From: Nereocystis luetkeana
Lineage: Eukaryota; Sar; Phaeophyceae; Laminariales; Laminariaceae
Direction of reading: 5' to 3'
Assembly (NCBI GenBank): GCA_031213475.1
Contig: JARUPZ010000009.1
Coordinates: 7,225,601 to 7,289,600 of the forward strand
DNA length: 64,000 nt
Position 1 is the first letter of the stretch; the number at the start of each line of letters is the position of its first letter. The position numbers were made by a program, and so were the translations under genes. The notes beneath the pieces were generated by a model that was not told where the DNA came from, did no database searches, and saw only the letters and a program-made list of their open reading frames with translations. This document shows positions 31,641-40,500 of this stretch, in pieces.

Positions 31641-34600
31641 GTAGGTCCTCGGGTGAGGGTAGCGGTCGATGAGAAGTCGTTGAGCTACACGTGCTGGTTT
31701 GAAGTTGAACCTCTCTGCCGCGGTGCGTACGGGCCTCCTGGTTTCGTGTGCGAAACGCGGCGGTGCACGACACCGCTCGGACTGCTGCGGGCCTTCCACT
31801 AGAAAAACAAGCTGGTGCGTGCGCCATGTACGACGGTGCGTTTTCGGCGTGATAAAAACACCGTACGAGTACAAAAGTTGGGGGAAAAATGGCGTTGCGC
31901 TGATTTTTATGCAGTTTCCTACGACGGACAGCACTTTAGTACAGTGTCTACCTGTAAGCACCCTAGGGTACAGCTGGGACAGAGGCATGGGAGGGTTTCC
32001 TAGAGAGATATATATATATATATATATATTTTCTTTGTATATTCTGATGACCGCTGCTGCTGTACTTGCGCTACGTAACTCGTCGTCACGCCCCCTCCCT
32101 CCGCCCATCCGCTAACCGCGAGTCGCTGCTTACATCTGCGTGTACCCCATCGTGTCCGATAGATCCCCCCCCCCCCCCCCCCCCCCCCCGCCCCGATCCG
32201 ATAACCGCTACCCCTTACCAGGTACCAGGTTCCTCCTCTTTCGAGGGAACATCGTAATCAGAAATAAATGTGCCGTGTGAACATGTATAGGGGGATACCT
32301 GTTTTGTTTCTGTCGTGGGTTCTGATTCTTATTACATATGCCCACCCGTTTTATTTGTGGCCTTACCCCCGAGCTAGCCCTAACCCTGACTCTAGCCCCC
32401 CAACGCCCGGGAATTTTCTTCGGATTGAACTATCAACCATTCTTGTCGAAGTTATTGAGCCCAGTCGCAAACGCCACCAGGTACTGTATGTAGTCTCGCT
32501 ATGACTACGGCCATGCACAACATGAGTATCCCCCCCCCTCACGTTTCGCGTCGCGCTTGGTGCAAGCAATGTCTGCCTGGTCGGTGGAAACCCGACATGC
32601 TCCGTCCCTCCCGGCATTGTAGGGATGCGAGGGTCTATGGTCATACGACTACGGCCATGCAAGAGATCGAGTACACCTCTCTTATCGAGTACACCCCCCC
32701 CCCCCCCCATATCATAGGCCGCCGCCATGTGGTCCGGCCGTGTCTCATCGTGTATCATCGTGTCCTGTCGTTTCCCGTTGTGTATCGTTCAATCCCGTTG
32801 TGTCCCGAAGTGTCCCATCATGCCCCATCGTGCCTCATCGCTCCCCACTGTGTCTGCTGTGTCCTATAATTTCCCGTCATTCCCCATGGTGTCCCATCGT
32901 GCCCCCGTTGTGTCCCATCGTGTCCCATCGCGCCCCAATCCCATCTCCAGCTCGACCAATCACGGGACTGGGGGAGGGGACTTGAAAAACCCCTACCCCG
33001 CATACCAAAACGCCTACAGCGCGAGAAGCCAAAAAAACAGGGGGCCACCGTCAGTTCAGCCCCGCCCTCTCGCCGCCTCCTCTTCCTCCTATTCGGGTGG
33101 GGGAGGGGGGAGTTCAGCAGCCGCAGGCGCTACCAAAGGGGAGAGGGAGAGGGACTGGGGGAAGGATGGGGGGGATGAAGAGCAGGACACCCCCCTCCCT
33201 GAAGGCGTTGATGAAATTCTTGGTCAGTTTGGGGGCCACGGAGGGGGAAGGAGGCAAGAGGGGGGTAGGGGAGTGGGGTGTACTCGATAGGAGAGACGTA
33301 CGGGATCGCATGCATGGCCGTAGCCGTATGACCGTTGACCCTCGCATCCCTACAATGCCGGGAGGGAGAATGTTGGGCTTTCACCGACCAGGCAGACATT
33401 GCTTGCACCAAGCGCGAAGCGACACGAGAGGTGGTGCGTTAGTCGCGTGAAGGTGTGAGCTGCATGCTACTAAGAACCGCTTGGGAGGCGAACTTGAATA
33501 TATGGGTGACAGTTTCAATGAGTTGATTTGGTTTCCAGTGTAGCCACTTCCAGAGACAACAATGGGAGTGCTATGTGACCGCCTCTTGGGTGCCTTACCA
33601 TGAACACTACCTGGTACGTGATACGATCGATTCCCTTGTACGGAGTAAAAGTTCTCTACCTCTTACAAATTATCTAACTCGACAACCAGCTGTGGGCGAC
33701 TGCCAAAAAAGAAAAGAAAAAAAGAAACGGTACCCTGGTTGTCTAGCTCACGCAGTGAGCGGCATGTTTTACAGTGTCGTTGCCAACCGACGCCAACCCA
33801 ACCTATAAAAAATACGGCAGAGGGTGTATTCATTATCATGCATGGGGGAGACACGGGTTGCTGTTGCTTGGGCCGGGGGTGGGGGGGGGGGTGCACTCGA
33901 TAGGAGAGATGTACTCGATCTCATGCATGGCCGTGGTCGTATGACCATAGACCCTCGCATCCCTACAATGCCGGGATGGAGCACGTCGGGTTTTCACCTA
34001 CTACAGTAGGCCGACATTGCTCGCACCAAGCGCGAGGCGCAGTGAGTTGTTCGGCGAGTCGCATGAAGGGTGAACTGCATCGTACTAAGAACCGCTTGTG
34101 AGGCGGACTTGCGTAAAGGCGACAAGTTTAATGTGTTCATTTTTTTTTCCCGGTGTGGCCACCTCCAGAGACAGGAAAGGGGGTACGACGCAACTGCCTC
34201 TTGAGTGCCTGTCACCCTAAGCACTACTGGTACGTGATACGAGCACTCCCCTTGTGCGGATTGAAGGTTTTCCACCGCGCACAAATGATCTAGCTCGGCC
34301 GCCAGCTGTGAACGGCCGCGAAAAAAGATAAAGAAGGATAAAAAAACAACGGTACGCTGGATGTCCAGCTCACGTAGTGAGCGGCATGTTTTACGGTGCC
34401 GTTGCTACCCGACGCCAACCCAACCTGGGGGAGGGGGGTCGCAGGGGACAGTCAGGTCAATTTTGTGCGGGGAGAACCTTCACTCCGCGCAAGGGGGGTG
34501 ATCGTATCGCTTAGTGCGTACCTGGTATATGGTAAGGCACCCGCGAGGCAGTTACGTAGTGAACCCATTGCTGTCTCTGGAAACTGGCCACACCAGAAAT

Positions 34601-35288
34601 GAAATCAATTCATCGATGCTGTCATCCATACGCAAGAAAATCCGCCTCGCAAAGCGGTTCTTTGTAGGATGAAGCTCCGCCCTTCATGCGACTCACCCAA
34701 CACCTCACGGCGCTTCGCGCTTGGTGCAAGCAATGTCTGCCTGGTCGGTGAAACCCCGACGTGCTCTGTCCCGGCCTTGTCGGGATGCGAGGGTCTGAGG
34801 AAAATAAATAAATACAGAAATACAAGAATACAAAACTGGGCGACGCGGAAGGTGGAGGTAGCGCGGACTCGTGTTTCCCCTTTACCTGTCGGGCAGCATT
34901 GTATAGCACCCACCCCTCTTCGCCCGCTCTCCCCCTCCCCCCTGCGCCCCCTGGCCTAAAACACGCCTCCCACTGCGTGAGCTAGGCTTTTCCCCTGTTT
35001 TTCTTGTCCCCCGATTTCAGTATTTCCCGTCTTTGGTCTGCCCCTGTTCATGTCTGTTGATCGGCCTCTCTCTCTCCGTCTCGCTCTGCATTTCTCTGCC
35101 TCCCTCCCTCCCTCCCTCCCTCCCTCCCTCCCTCCCTTCCCCCCCACCTTTCTCTATGCACCGCCATTGCAGAGGGTCTGTGCGAAGAGCAACAGCATGT
35201 GATCAAGCTCGTGCTGAGGGGAGAATCGGTGTTTTTCACCGGAGCGGCGGGCACCGGCAAGTCCTTCCTCCTCAAGAAGCTTCACCAG
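31570..35288 (+). CDS. PIF1: PIF1-type DNA helicase gene, truncated after Walker A exon
   Basis: PIF1 helicases are 5'-3' superfamily 1 helicases that unwind G-quadruplexes and act at telomeres, mitochondrial DNA and replication forks. Four phase-compatible exons (31570-31640, 32396-32480, 32951-33222, 35173-35288; phases 2/1, 1/2, 2/1, 1/0) give a low-complexity N-terminus followed by the PIF1 entry motif LCEEQQHVIKLVLRGESVFF and Walker A GAAGTGKS. None of the later helicase motifs (the ATGIAA-type stretch, DExx box, motifs III-VI) appear between 35289 and the N gap at 37365, and the next exons on this strand belong to another gene. The gene is either truncated here or its 3' part is in or beyond the assembly gap. 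The 1950-bp intron before the Walker A exon holds three SINE copies. Only the last exon is diagnostic. Confidence 0.7.
32164..32190. repeat. C homopolymer
   Basis: Run of 27 or so C with no recognisable SINE end upstream. Confidence 0.95.
32396..32480 (+). CDS. Possible PIF1-like gene exon
   Basis: 85 bp, phase 1 to 2, acceptor gactctag, donor GTACTG. Reads PQRPGIFFGLNYQPFLSKLL then SPVANAT. Phase joins both to 31570-31640 and to 32951-33222. Confidence 0.4.
32500..32535 (+). repeat. poly(C)-SINE fragment, 3' end
   Basis: ACTACGGCCATGCACAACAT then GAGTATC-C(n). Abuts the next copy. Confidence 0.75.
32536..32710 (+). repeat. poly(C)-SINE, 5'-truncated
   Basis: About 170 bp with a complete 3' terminus (ATCGAGTACACCTCTCTTAT) and a run of C. 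5' truncation begins right after the C tract of the previous copy, as if inserted into it. Confidence 0.85.
32745..32935. repeat. TGTCCCATCG minisatellite
   Basis: About 190 bp of 10-bp TGTCCCATCG units, degenerate. Immediately upstream of the acceptor at 32950 and so part of the intron end. Confidence 0.85.
32951..33222 (+). CDS. PIF1: PIF1-like gene, low-complexity exon before the helicase domain
   Basis: 272 bp, phase 2 to 1, acceptor tcccatctccag and a strong GTCAGT donor. Encodes a Ser/Gly/Pro-rich tail and then EEQDTPLPEGVDEIL, which joins in phase to EGLCEEQQHVIKLV in exon 35173. The two together give a natural helicase entry, so this is the best supported of the three upstream exons. 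Confidence 0.6.
33272..33813 (-). repeat. poly(C)-SINE, near full length
   Basis: About 540 bp, both ends present (plus-strand view: GTGTACTCGATAGGAGAGAC and CCAACCCAACCTATAAAAAA). Has a 7-bp CTGGTAC insertion at 33611. Confidence 0.9.
33826..33850 (-). repeat. poly(C)-SINE terminal scrap
   Basis: GTGTATTCATTATCATGCAT on the plus strand between two full copies; it matches the terminus of the 17667 copy. Confidence 0.5.
33892..34425 (-). repeat. poly(C)-SINE, near full length
   Basis: About 535 bp; G tract at 33880-33891. Carries two micro-insertions (CTACTACAGTAG near 34000 and TGGTAC near 34227) relative to other copies. Confidence 0.9.
34441..34799 (+). repeat. poly(C)-SINE, inverted partial copy
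   Basis: About 360 bp, opposite orientation to the copy ending at 34425, so the two make a large inverted repeat. Its 3' terminus is missing: it breaks inside the GATGCGAGGGTCT block. Confidence 0.85.
35095..35140. repeat. (TCCC)n tract
   Basis: Pyrimidine run directly before the Walker A exon acceptor, likely serving as its polypyrimidine tract. Confidence 0.9.
35173..35288 (+). CDS. PIF1: PIF1 helicase Walker A exon
   Basis: 116 bp, phase 1 to 0. Acceptor ccgccattgcag behind a long pyrimidine tract, donor GTAGTA. Reads LCEEQQHVIKLVLRGESVFF, then TGAAGTGKSFLLKKLHQ. Q-motif-like start and Walker A lysine are intact. This is the most certain protein-coding call of the window. Overlooked by length-based ORF scans because it is short. 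Confidence 0.9.
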
Positions 35289-35403
35289 GTAGTACAAATT
35301 TTTTGTTAATGCTGTGACTGTTATGAGGCCATCAGCAGTAGTTGCTTTTCTTTCAGGTCCGTCTTGGGGGGGGGGGGGTATGAGGGGGGGGGGGGGGGGG
35401 GGG

Positions 35404-36540
35404 AGGGGGTACTCGTTTTTTCCTTGCCTTAGTTATTTGTCCACTGACCACGCATCGCTTTCGAGACGGAGCACCGTTCCTGCTCCTGATAGAGACACCT
35501 CTATCCAACATTTGGGCGCTCATCACGTTGTTTCCGTATACTACATAGGGACCTTTTGCTCAGCTTATCGCCTTCCCGTTTGGCCTGTGGCCACCATCTA
35601 TCTCCCTTAATTGCAACCGTTTTCTCGCTGCTATCTAGTGTACCGAACCCCTCCGTGTCACATTCGTCCATTCCTGTGATCTCCTCTTCTGACAAGTCCC
35701 GTTCCTCCTTGTACTTTTCACATTCTCCTGCTATGTGACTTCTACTCTCTATCGCTTTGCCTCACAGGCACATCTGTGCATCTACTTCCTCGTCCTCCCG
35801 GCTACCGGTATACATCTTGCCTCTTTCTGGCAATTCCAGGTCACCTACACGAAATCGAAGTATCAGCGTTTTCGCGAAGTTCATCGGGCCATACCTTTTC
35901 ATTCCTATCCCTCCGCTCATTTTCCCGCATGTCTCCTGAGTGTTTCTCCGATTTCACCTCGTTTCTTAGCGCTAGCCTTTCCCTTATTTCTCTCCTTTCG
36001 TATACTTGTGGCTTGTTCCTGGCAAACTTCTGTGCGGGCATCATATCTCATTAGTGTCATCCTTGACCCTTCCATACTTTCGAAAAAATTACGCTATCCC
36101 ACCTTTTCCCGGTTCGCCCTATTGTTGGTTTATCCCGAACAGCTCTATCAACTGTGGCTCGCAACCTCTTCCTTGGCATTTTCTTTACTTTATGTTGCCA
36201 TGTTCATCTTTCTCGTGTCTGTTTGTCTTGAGTGGGTACATTGCCGGTTGGTTCTTCTCTTGATCCTGTATTGCCGGTCGCCTTTGAGCACCGTAGGACT
36301 TTTGTTTGGCTGCTGCCATCTTCTGTACTGTTTCCCACCGTTTTGCGAACTTCGCGTTCCCTTCCCATTCTACTCCTGCGCAATCCAGCTTTTGAGCTAC
36401 AGTATCACAGCCACCAGGATACAGCTCTTGATCATCGTGTCGACGTGCGAGTCTGTTCGGATCGCGTCCGTCTTGCCTACGTGTGTTTCACCCTTTTCTT
36501 CTACTTTTGATATGTACACATCCCGAAAAGCAGTCTTTTA
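35404..36540 (-). mobile_element. Degraded LINE (non-LTR retrotransposon), 3' part, poly(C)-tailed
   Basis: Read on the minus strand the region carries the end of a reverse-transcriptase ORF in several frames: VYISKVEEKGETHVGKTDAI, HVDTMIKSCILVAVIL, then GVEWEGNAKFAKRWETVQKM, AMYPLKTNRHEKDEHGN, ALRNEVKSEKHSGD, RFRVGDLELPERGKMYTGSR, a C-L-stop-G...SRSHIAGEC zinc-knuckle whose second Cys codon is TGA, then FGTLDSSEKTVAIKGDRWWP. At least three frame changes and stops make it a dead copy. It is 5'-truncated at about 36540 and ends with GAGTAC and a C tract (a G tract at 35366-35405 on the plus strand), not poly(A). Confidence 0.8.
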
Positions 36541-36757
36541 AGGGGGCGGAGAATCGGATTAAAAAAAAAAAATGTACCCTTTCTCTGGTTGGTCGGAAAT
36601 GGACTCTCCAGGCAATCACACGTTTACAGCAGGGAAATGGGAGGTTTTCATTTCGGCCCACGAAAAAAAAAACTTGAGATAAGGCACTGGTTCAGAAGGA
36701 TTGGCCAGGCATAATTTAGTAGCAACCGATACGGTGTGAGCGTCGTTTTTTGTTGTT

Positions 36758-36808
36758 GCAAAAGCTTCACCAGGTATTACAAAACCCGCTTCCGTGCTGT
36801 GAACCATG
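36758..36808 (+). repeat. Duplicate of the PIF1 exon-end/donor region
   Basis: AAAGCTTCACCAGGTATTAC repeats the AAGCTTCACCAGGTAGTAC of the Walker A exon end (35274-35293), and CTGTGA follows at a similar distance. Remnant of a local duplication, 1.49 kb downstream. Confidence 0.6.
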
Positions 36809-37125
36809 GGGCTCGTATCTTACTACTGCTGTAGTTTATATACCGGGCAGTGTTGTACGTGGTGCTTTGTACTGCTGCAAGATGAACCCCACACGAATTC
36901 CAAGCCGTTTATTCGCAAAACCATTGATGCTTTCACGGCTAAATTACGAATCCCAAGCGAATCCTACTACTTTCGCCCCCCTGGTTATGGGGGCGAGCGG
37001 CTTAGAATTCGTGTGAAATTTTGTTTTTTAGCGGCTATGAAGTATTGTGTTGAAGTTGGGACACGGCCTATGTACGCAGCCCCCCCCCCCCCCCCGCCCC
37101 CCCCCCCCCCCTCCCCTCATTTTGG

Positions 37126-37364
37126 CATGTATTAGATATAGGTTAGGTTGGCGTCGGTTGGCAACGGCACAGTATATCATGCCGCTCACCACTCCAGCTG
37201 CTGCAGGTACCGTTTTTTTTTTTTTTTTGGGCGGTCACACGGTCCAGTTAGATAATTTTTGTGCGCGGGGAACCTTATCTGCTCATAAGGGGGGATGGTT
37301 GTATCACGCGGTGTGTATATGGTAAGGCACCCACGAGGCAGTTACATATAGTAAACCCATTACT
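37126..37364 (+). repeat. poly(C)-SINE 5' half, cut by the assembly gap
   Basis: Starts GATATAGGTTAGGTTGGCGT after a C-rich run at 37080-37112 and runs to the gap edge. Shows the 5' end of the element. Confidence 0.85.
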
Positions 37365-37464
37365 NNNNNNNNNNNNNNNNNNNNNNNNNNNNNNNNNNNN
37401 NNNNNNNNNNNNNNNNNNNNNNNNNNNNNNNNNNNNNNNNNNNNNNNNNNNNNNNNNNNNNNNN
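37365..37464. other. Assembly gap (100 N)
   Basis: Exactly 100 Ns, a usual placeholder for a gap of unknown size. A repeat lies on its left edge and a truncated exon on its right. Confidence 0.99.
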
Positions 37465-37465
37465 T

Positions 37466-37582
37466 CAGGGACTTGAACGGCAGTTTTTCATGGTCGCCTC
37501 CTTGGCGATGTGCACCATCGGAGGGTTTCGAGAAGCACAGGCGGAGGCGTTGCGACTTCACCTGCCGCACCTGCTGTGGAAG
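37466..37582 (+). CDS. ARM-repeat (rotatin C-terminal-like) exon at gap edge
   Basis: Reads GLERQ, FFMVASLAMCTIGGFREAQA and ALRLHLPHLLWK before a GTGGGC donor, phase 0 at the 3' side. The 5' border is at 37469 (cag) or inside the gap. First visible exon of the plus-strand ARM gene. Confidence 0.65.
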
Positions 37583-40500
37583 GTGGGCTGGGCTAAGCAT
37601 TCGTTGGCTTAATGCTTCTTCAGTTTGGTTTTGATGTAGTTTGTAGCTTTTATCATTTTATTTTGTTTCTCATACGTGATGTTTTCTTTAGTTTTTTTTA
37701 TGTATTTTTTGCGCTGGTGTTTTTTTTTTTTTTTTTTTTTGTGTTCGTAGCACGTCGTCGACCCACCGTTATGTGGAGGAACCATCCTTGACGTTGGAAA
37801 TGCATCCCTTTTTCGGTGACATACTTCGTACGAACATTTGCACATTATGCCGACAATTTCTGTTCCCCCTCCCCGCACCCCCTCCCATCCCTTTCCCAAT
37901 CCCCCACCCCACCCTACCTCGCCCCACTCTGTCCCGGGGTTTCAGGGATGCGAGGGTCTACAGCCCTACAACTACGGCCATCCATGCCATGAGCACACCC
38001 CATCCCACTTCACTCATTCCGCCCCCCCTTACAATGTCTACCTGGTCGGTGACCACCCGACGTGCTCCGTCCCGGCATACGGCTTCAATCATGCATGACA
38101 TCGAGAACACCCCCCGCCCCCCCCTGCTTTTCCCTCCCCACCCTCCCCATTCACTCCCTCCCCCCCACCTTATCCCCTTCTGCCACCCACGCCCGAGCCC
38201 CCCCCCCCCCCCCCCCCCCCCCTCCCTAGGCCACCCGCTTCCCGTCCAAACCCACCCCACCCCTCCGCCACCCTGCTTGTTGTCCCTCCGTGAGTGCAGG
38301 CGTGGCCTGCAGCCTTGGCTTCGGAAATCACCTGGTGCTCCTCTCGGAGTAAAGATCACGGCGGGGTGGGAGCGGGAGCGGGGGCGGGGGCGGGGGCGGG
38401 GGGGGGGGCGGAGAGGGGGCAGCGTTCTGCTGCAGGCTGTGCTGGGTCTGTCGGGCTGTCTTGCCAAGGATTTCGCCGAGGGCAAGCGTTCGTTCATCTT
38501 CGCGGGGTCAGAAGGTGAAAAACAACGAACTGTTCGTGTGCTGTGTGTTTCTGAATGTGTGTGCGTGTGTGTGTGTGTGTGTTTTTTTGTTGTTGTGTCG
38601 AAGGGGGCCGTTTCGGAGGCGGATGGTTGAAGTTGAAGTTGAAGTTGAAGTTGAAGTTAAAGAAGCTTGAATTTGAGCTCGAGCGCCGAAATTGACCAGG
38701 AACTCCAACTGACGATAATAAATTTGAAAACTGTTGAACTTTATCTCGAAGTTGGGCTTGGGGTATTGAAATCGGACTTGAAGTTGGACTTCAAAATTGG
38801 CCTTGGAGGTAGACTTGGAATCGGAGTTGAAATCGGAGTTGAAACCGTAGTTGAAATTCGGAGTTGAAATCGGACTTGAGCATGAACTTGAAGTGCGGAA
38901 AGGCGGCAAAGAGGAAAAGGGGCCAGCCTGTGCTGCATGCGGTGTTGTGTCTGTCGGCGTGTCTTGCTCTTGCCAAGGGGTTCACAGAGGGCAGAAGCCG
39001 TCGCTTATCTTCGCAGGATCGGAAGGTGCAATCCTTTTTTTTTGTATTTGATTCCCCTTTCCTGGGCCTTGTGTACACTCCAACAAATATACTTAATAAC
39101 CACACTTGTGTACACTCCAACAAATATAAGTAATAAACCACACACTACTTGCAAGAATGAAAAGCTTTGCCGCTAAAAAAATAAACAGGCATCGGGACTG
39201 AGCATTTGATGAAATTCGTCCGCCCCCCCCCCCTCCCCGCCCCCCCGCCCCCGCCCCCGCATGCTCAACACTTTTTTACGTGAGCGGGATGTTCGATCAA
39301 AAGCTGGGTGATCCCTTGCTTTGCCTTCTAAATGGGTTTCGGGTGGAGACGCGCAAATCTTGAGCCTTGAACTATCGAGTTGAACCTTGTGGGCCGGAAG
39401 AGTTGGCGTGTCTCGAGGATAGTCATACCCCCCCCCCCCCCCCCCCGCCCTCCCCCAGATGCTCTGTCTCGAAGGGGATGCGTGGCCAATGGTCAAATGA
39501 CTATGGCGAGCAACAAATGAGTACGACGCTTCCCCCCCCCCCCCCCCCCCACCCCCCCCGACGCCAAAGCCCTGAAAACATATTTTTCGTGTGTTGTTCC
39601 ATCACTCTGCCCGAAGCACTATGATCCGCGTGGGGGATCCTCCCCCCCCCCCCCCCCGCCCCCCCCCCACGCCAAAGCCCTGGAAATATGTGTGTTGGTG
39701 TGTTGTTCCGCCACTCTGCCCGAAACACTATGGTCCGTAGGGGGGATCATCCACTCCGTCCGAAAATGCACGGGCCGGTAAAGTTTTCACGGTAATACTC
39801 GAGCTGTAGTAACCGTTGCGAGAGAGAATGTGGGTGGTATGTACGGTTGTTTTCGTATCCCGTGACACCCTGTTTTGTCCGTTTTTTTTTTTTTTTTTTT
39901 TTGTGTTTCCGCTTTCGGGTATAGAAAAATAAATAAATAAATAAATAGAAAAAAACGACCGAATAACTCGTTTGTTGAACCGAGGAGGTCGAGAATGGAC
40001 TTCGAGTTGAACTTCAACTTGAAGTTCCGCTTCAAAAAGCTCAACTGTTACGTTTATGAATGTTGAACATCAGCAGTCTGTCCTTACCGGGTACCTGGTA
40101 CATCGTGAGGGCCACCCCGAGGCACCGCCAATCCCTTGACTTTTTGATGTATCACCTCCCCCCCCCCCCCCCCCCCACACTCCCTCCCTCCCTCCTCAAA
40201 ACCCACCTCTGGCACGTTTTTTTTTTTTTTTTTTCCGGAAGGATCCCCCGAGGTACCGGGAGAGTGGCCGAAATCCAACCGATCCTTGCTTCACCGTCTC
40301 GCGTCGCTGGCGCTAGCAGGGTCTCCAACTGGAGGCGGAGGCGGAGGCGGGGGGCGGGGTGGTGAGTGCCGTCTTGTCACTGGTTTTTCCTGGGCACACG
40401 ATGGATGGTGACGCACGCTTACACCCTCAATTCGTGAGCAGCGCACCAGGCATAGTTTGGACGGGAGCGTGTTTGCAGCGCTGCCGCTGTATATAGAGGC

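Noticed and set aside
35735-36541. 268-residue plus-strand frame with hydrophobic segments
   Set aside because: It is the antisense of the degraded LINE ORF, whose minus-strand reading is clearly retrotransposon-like.
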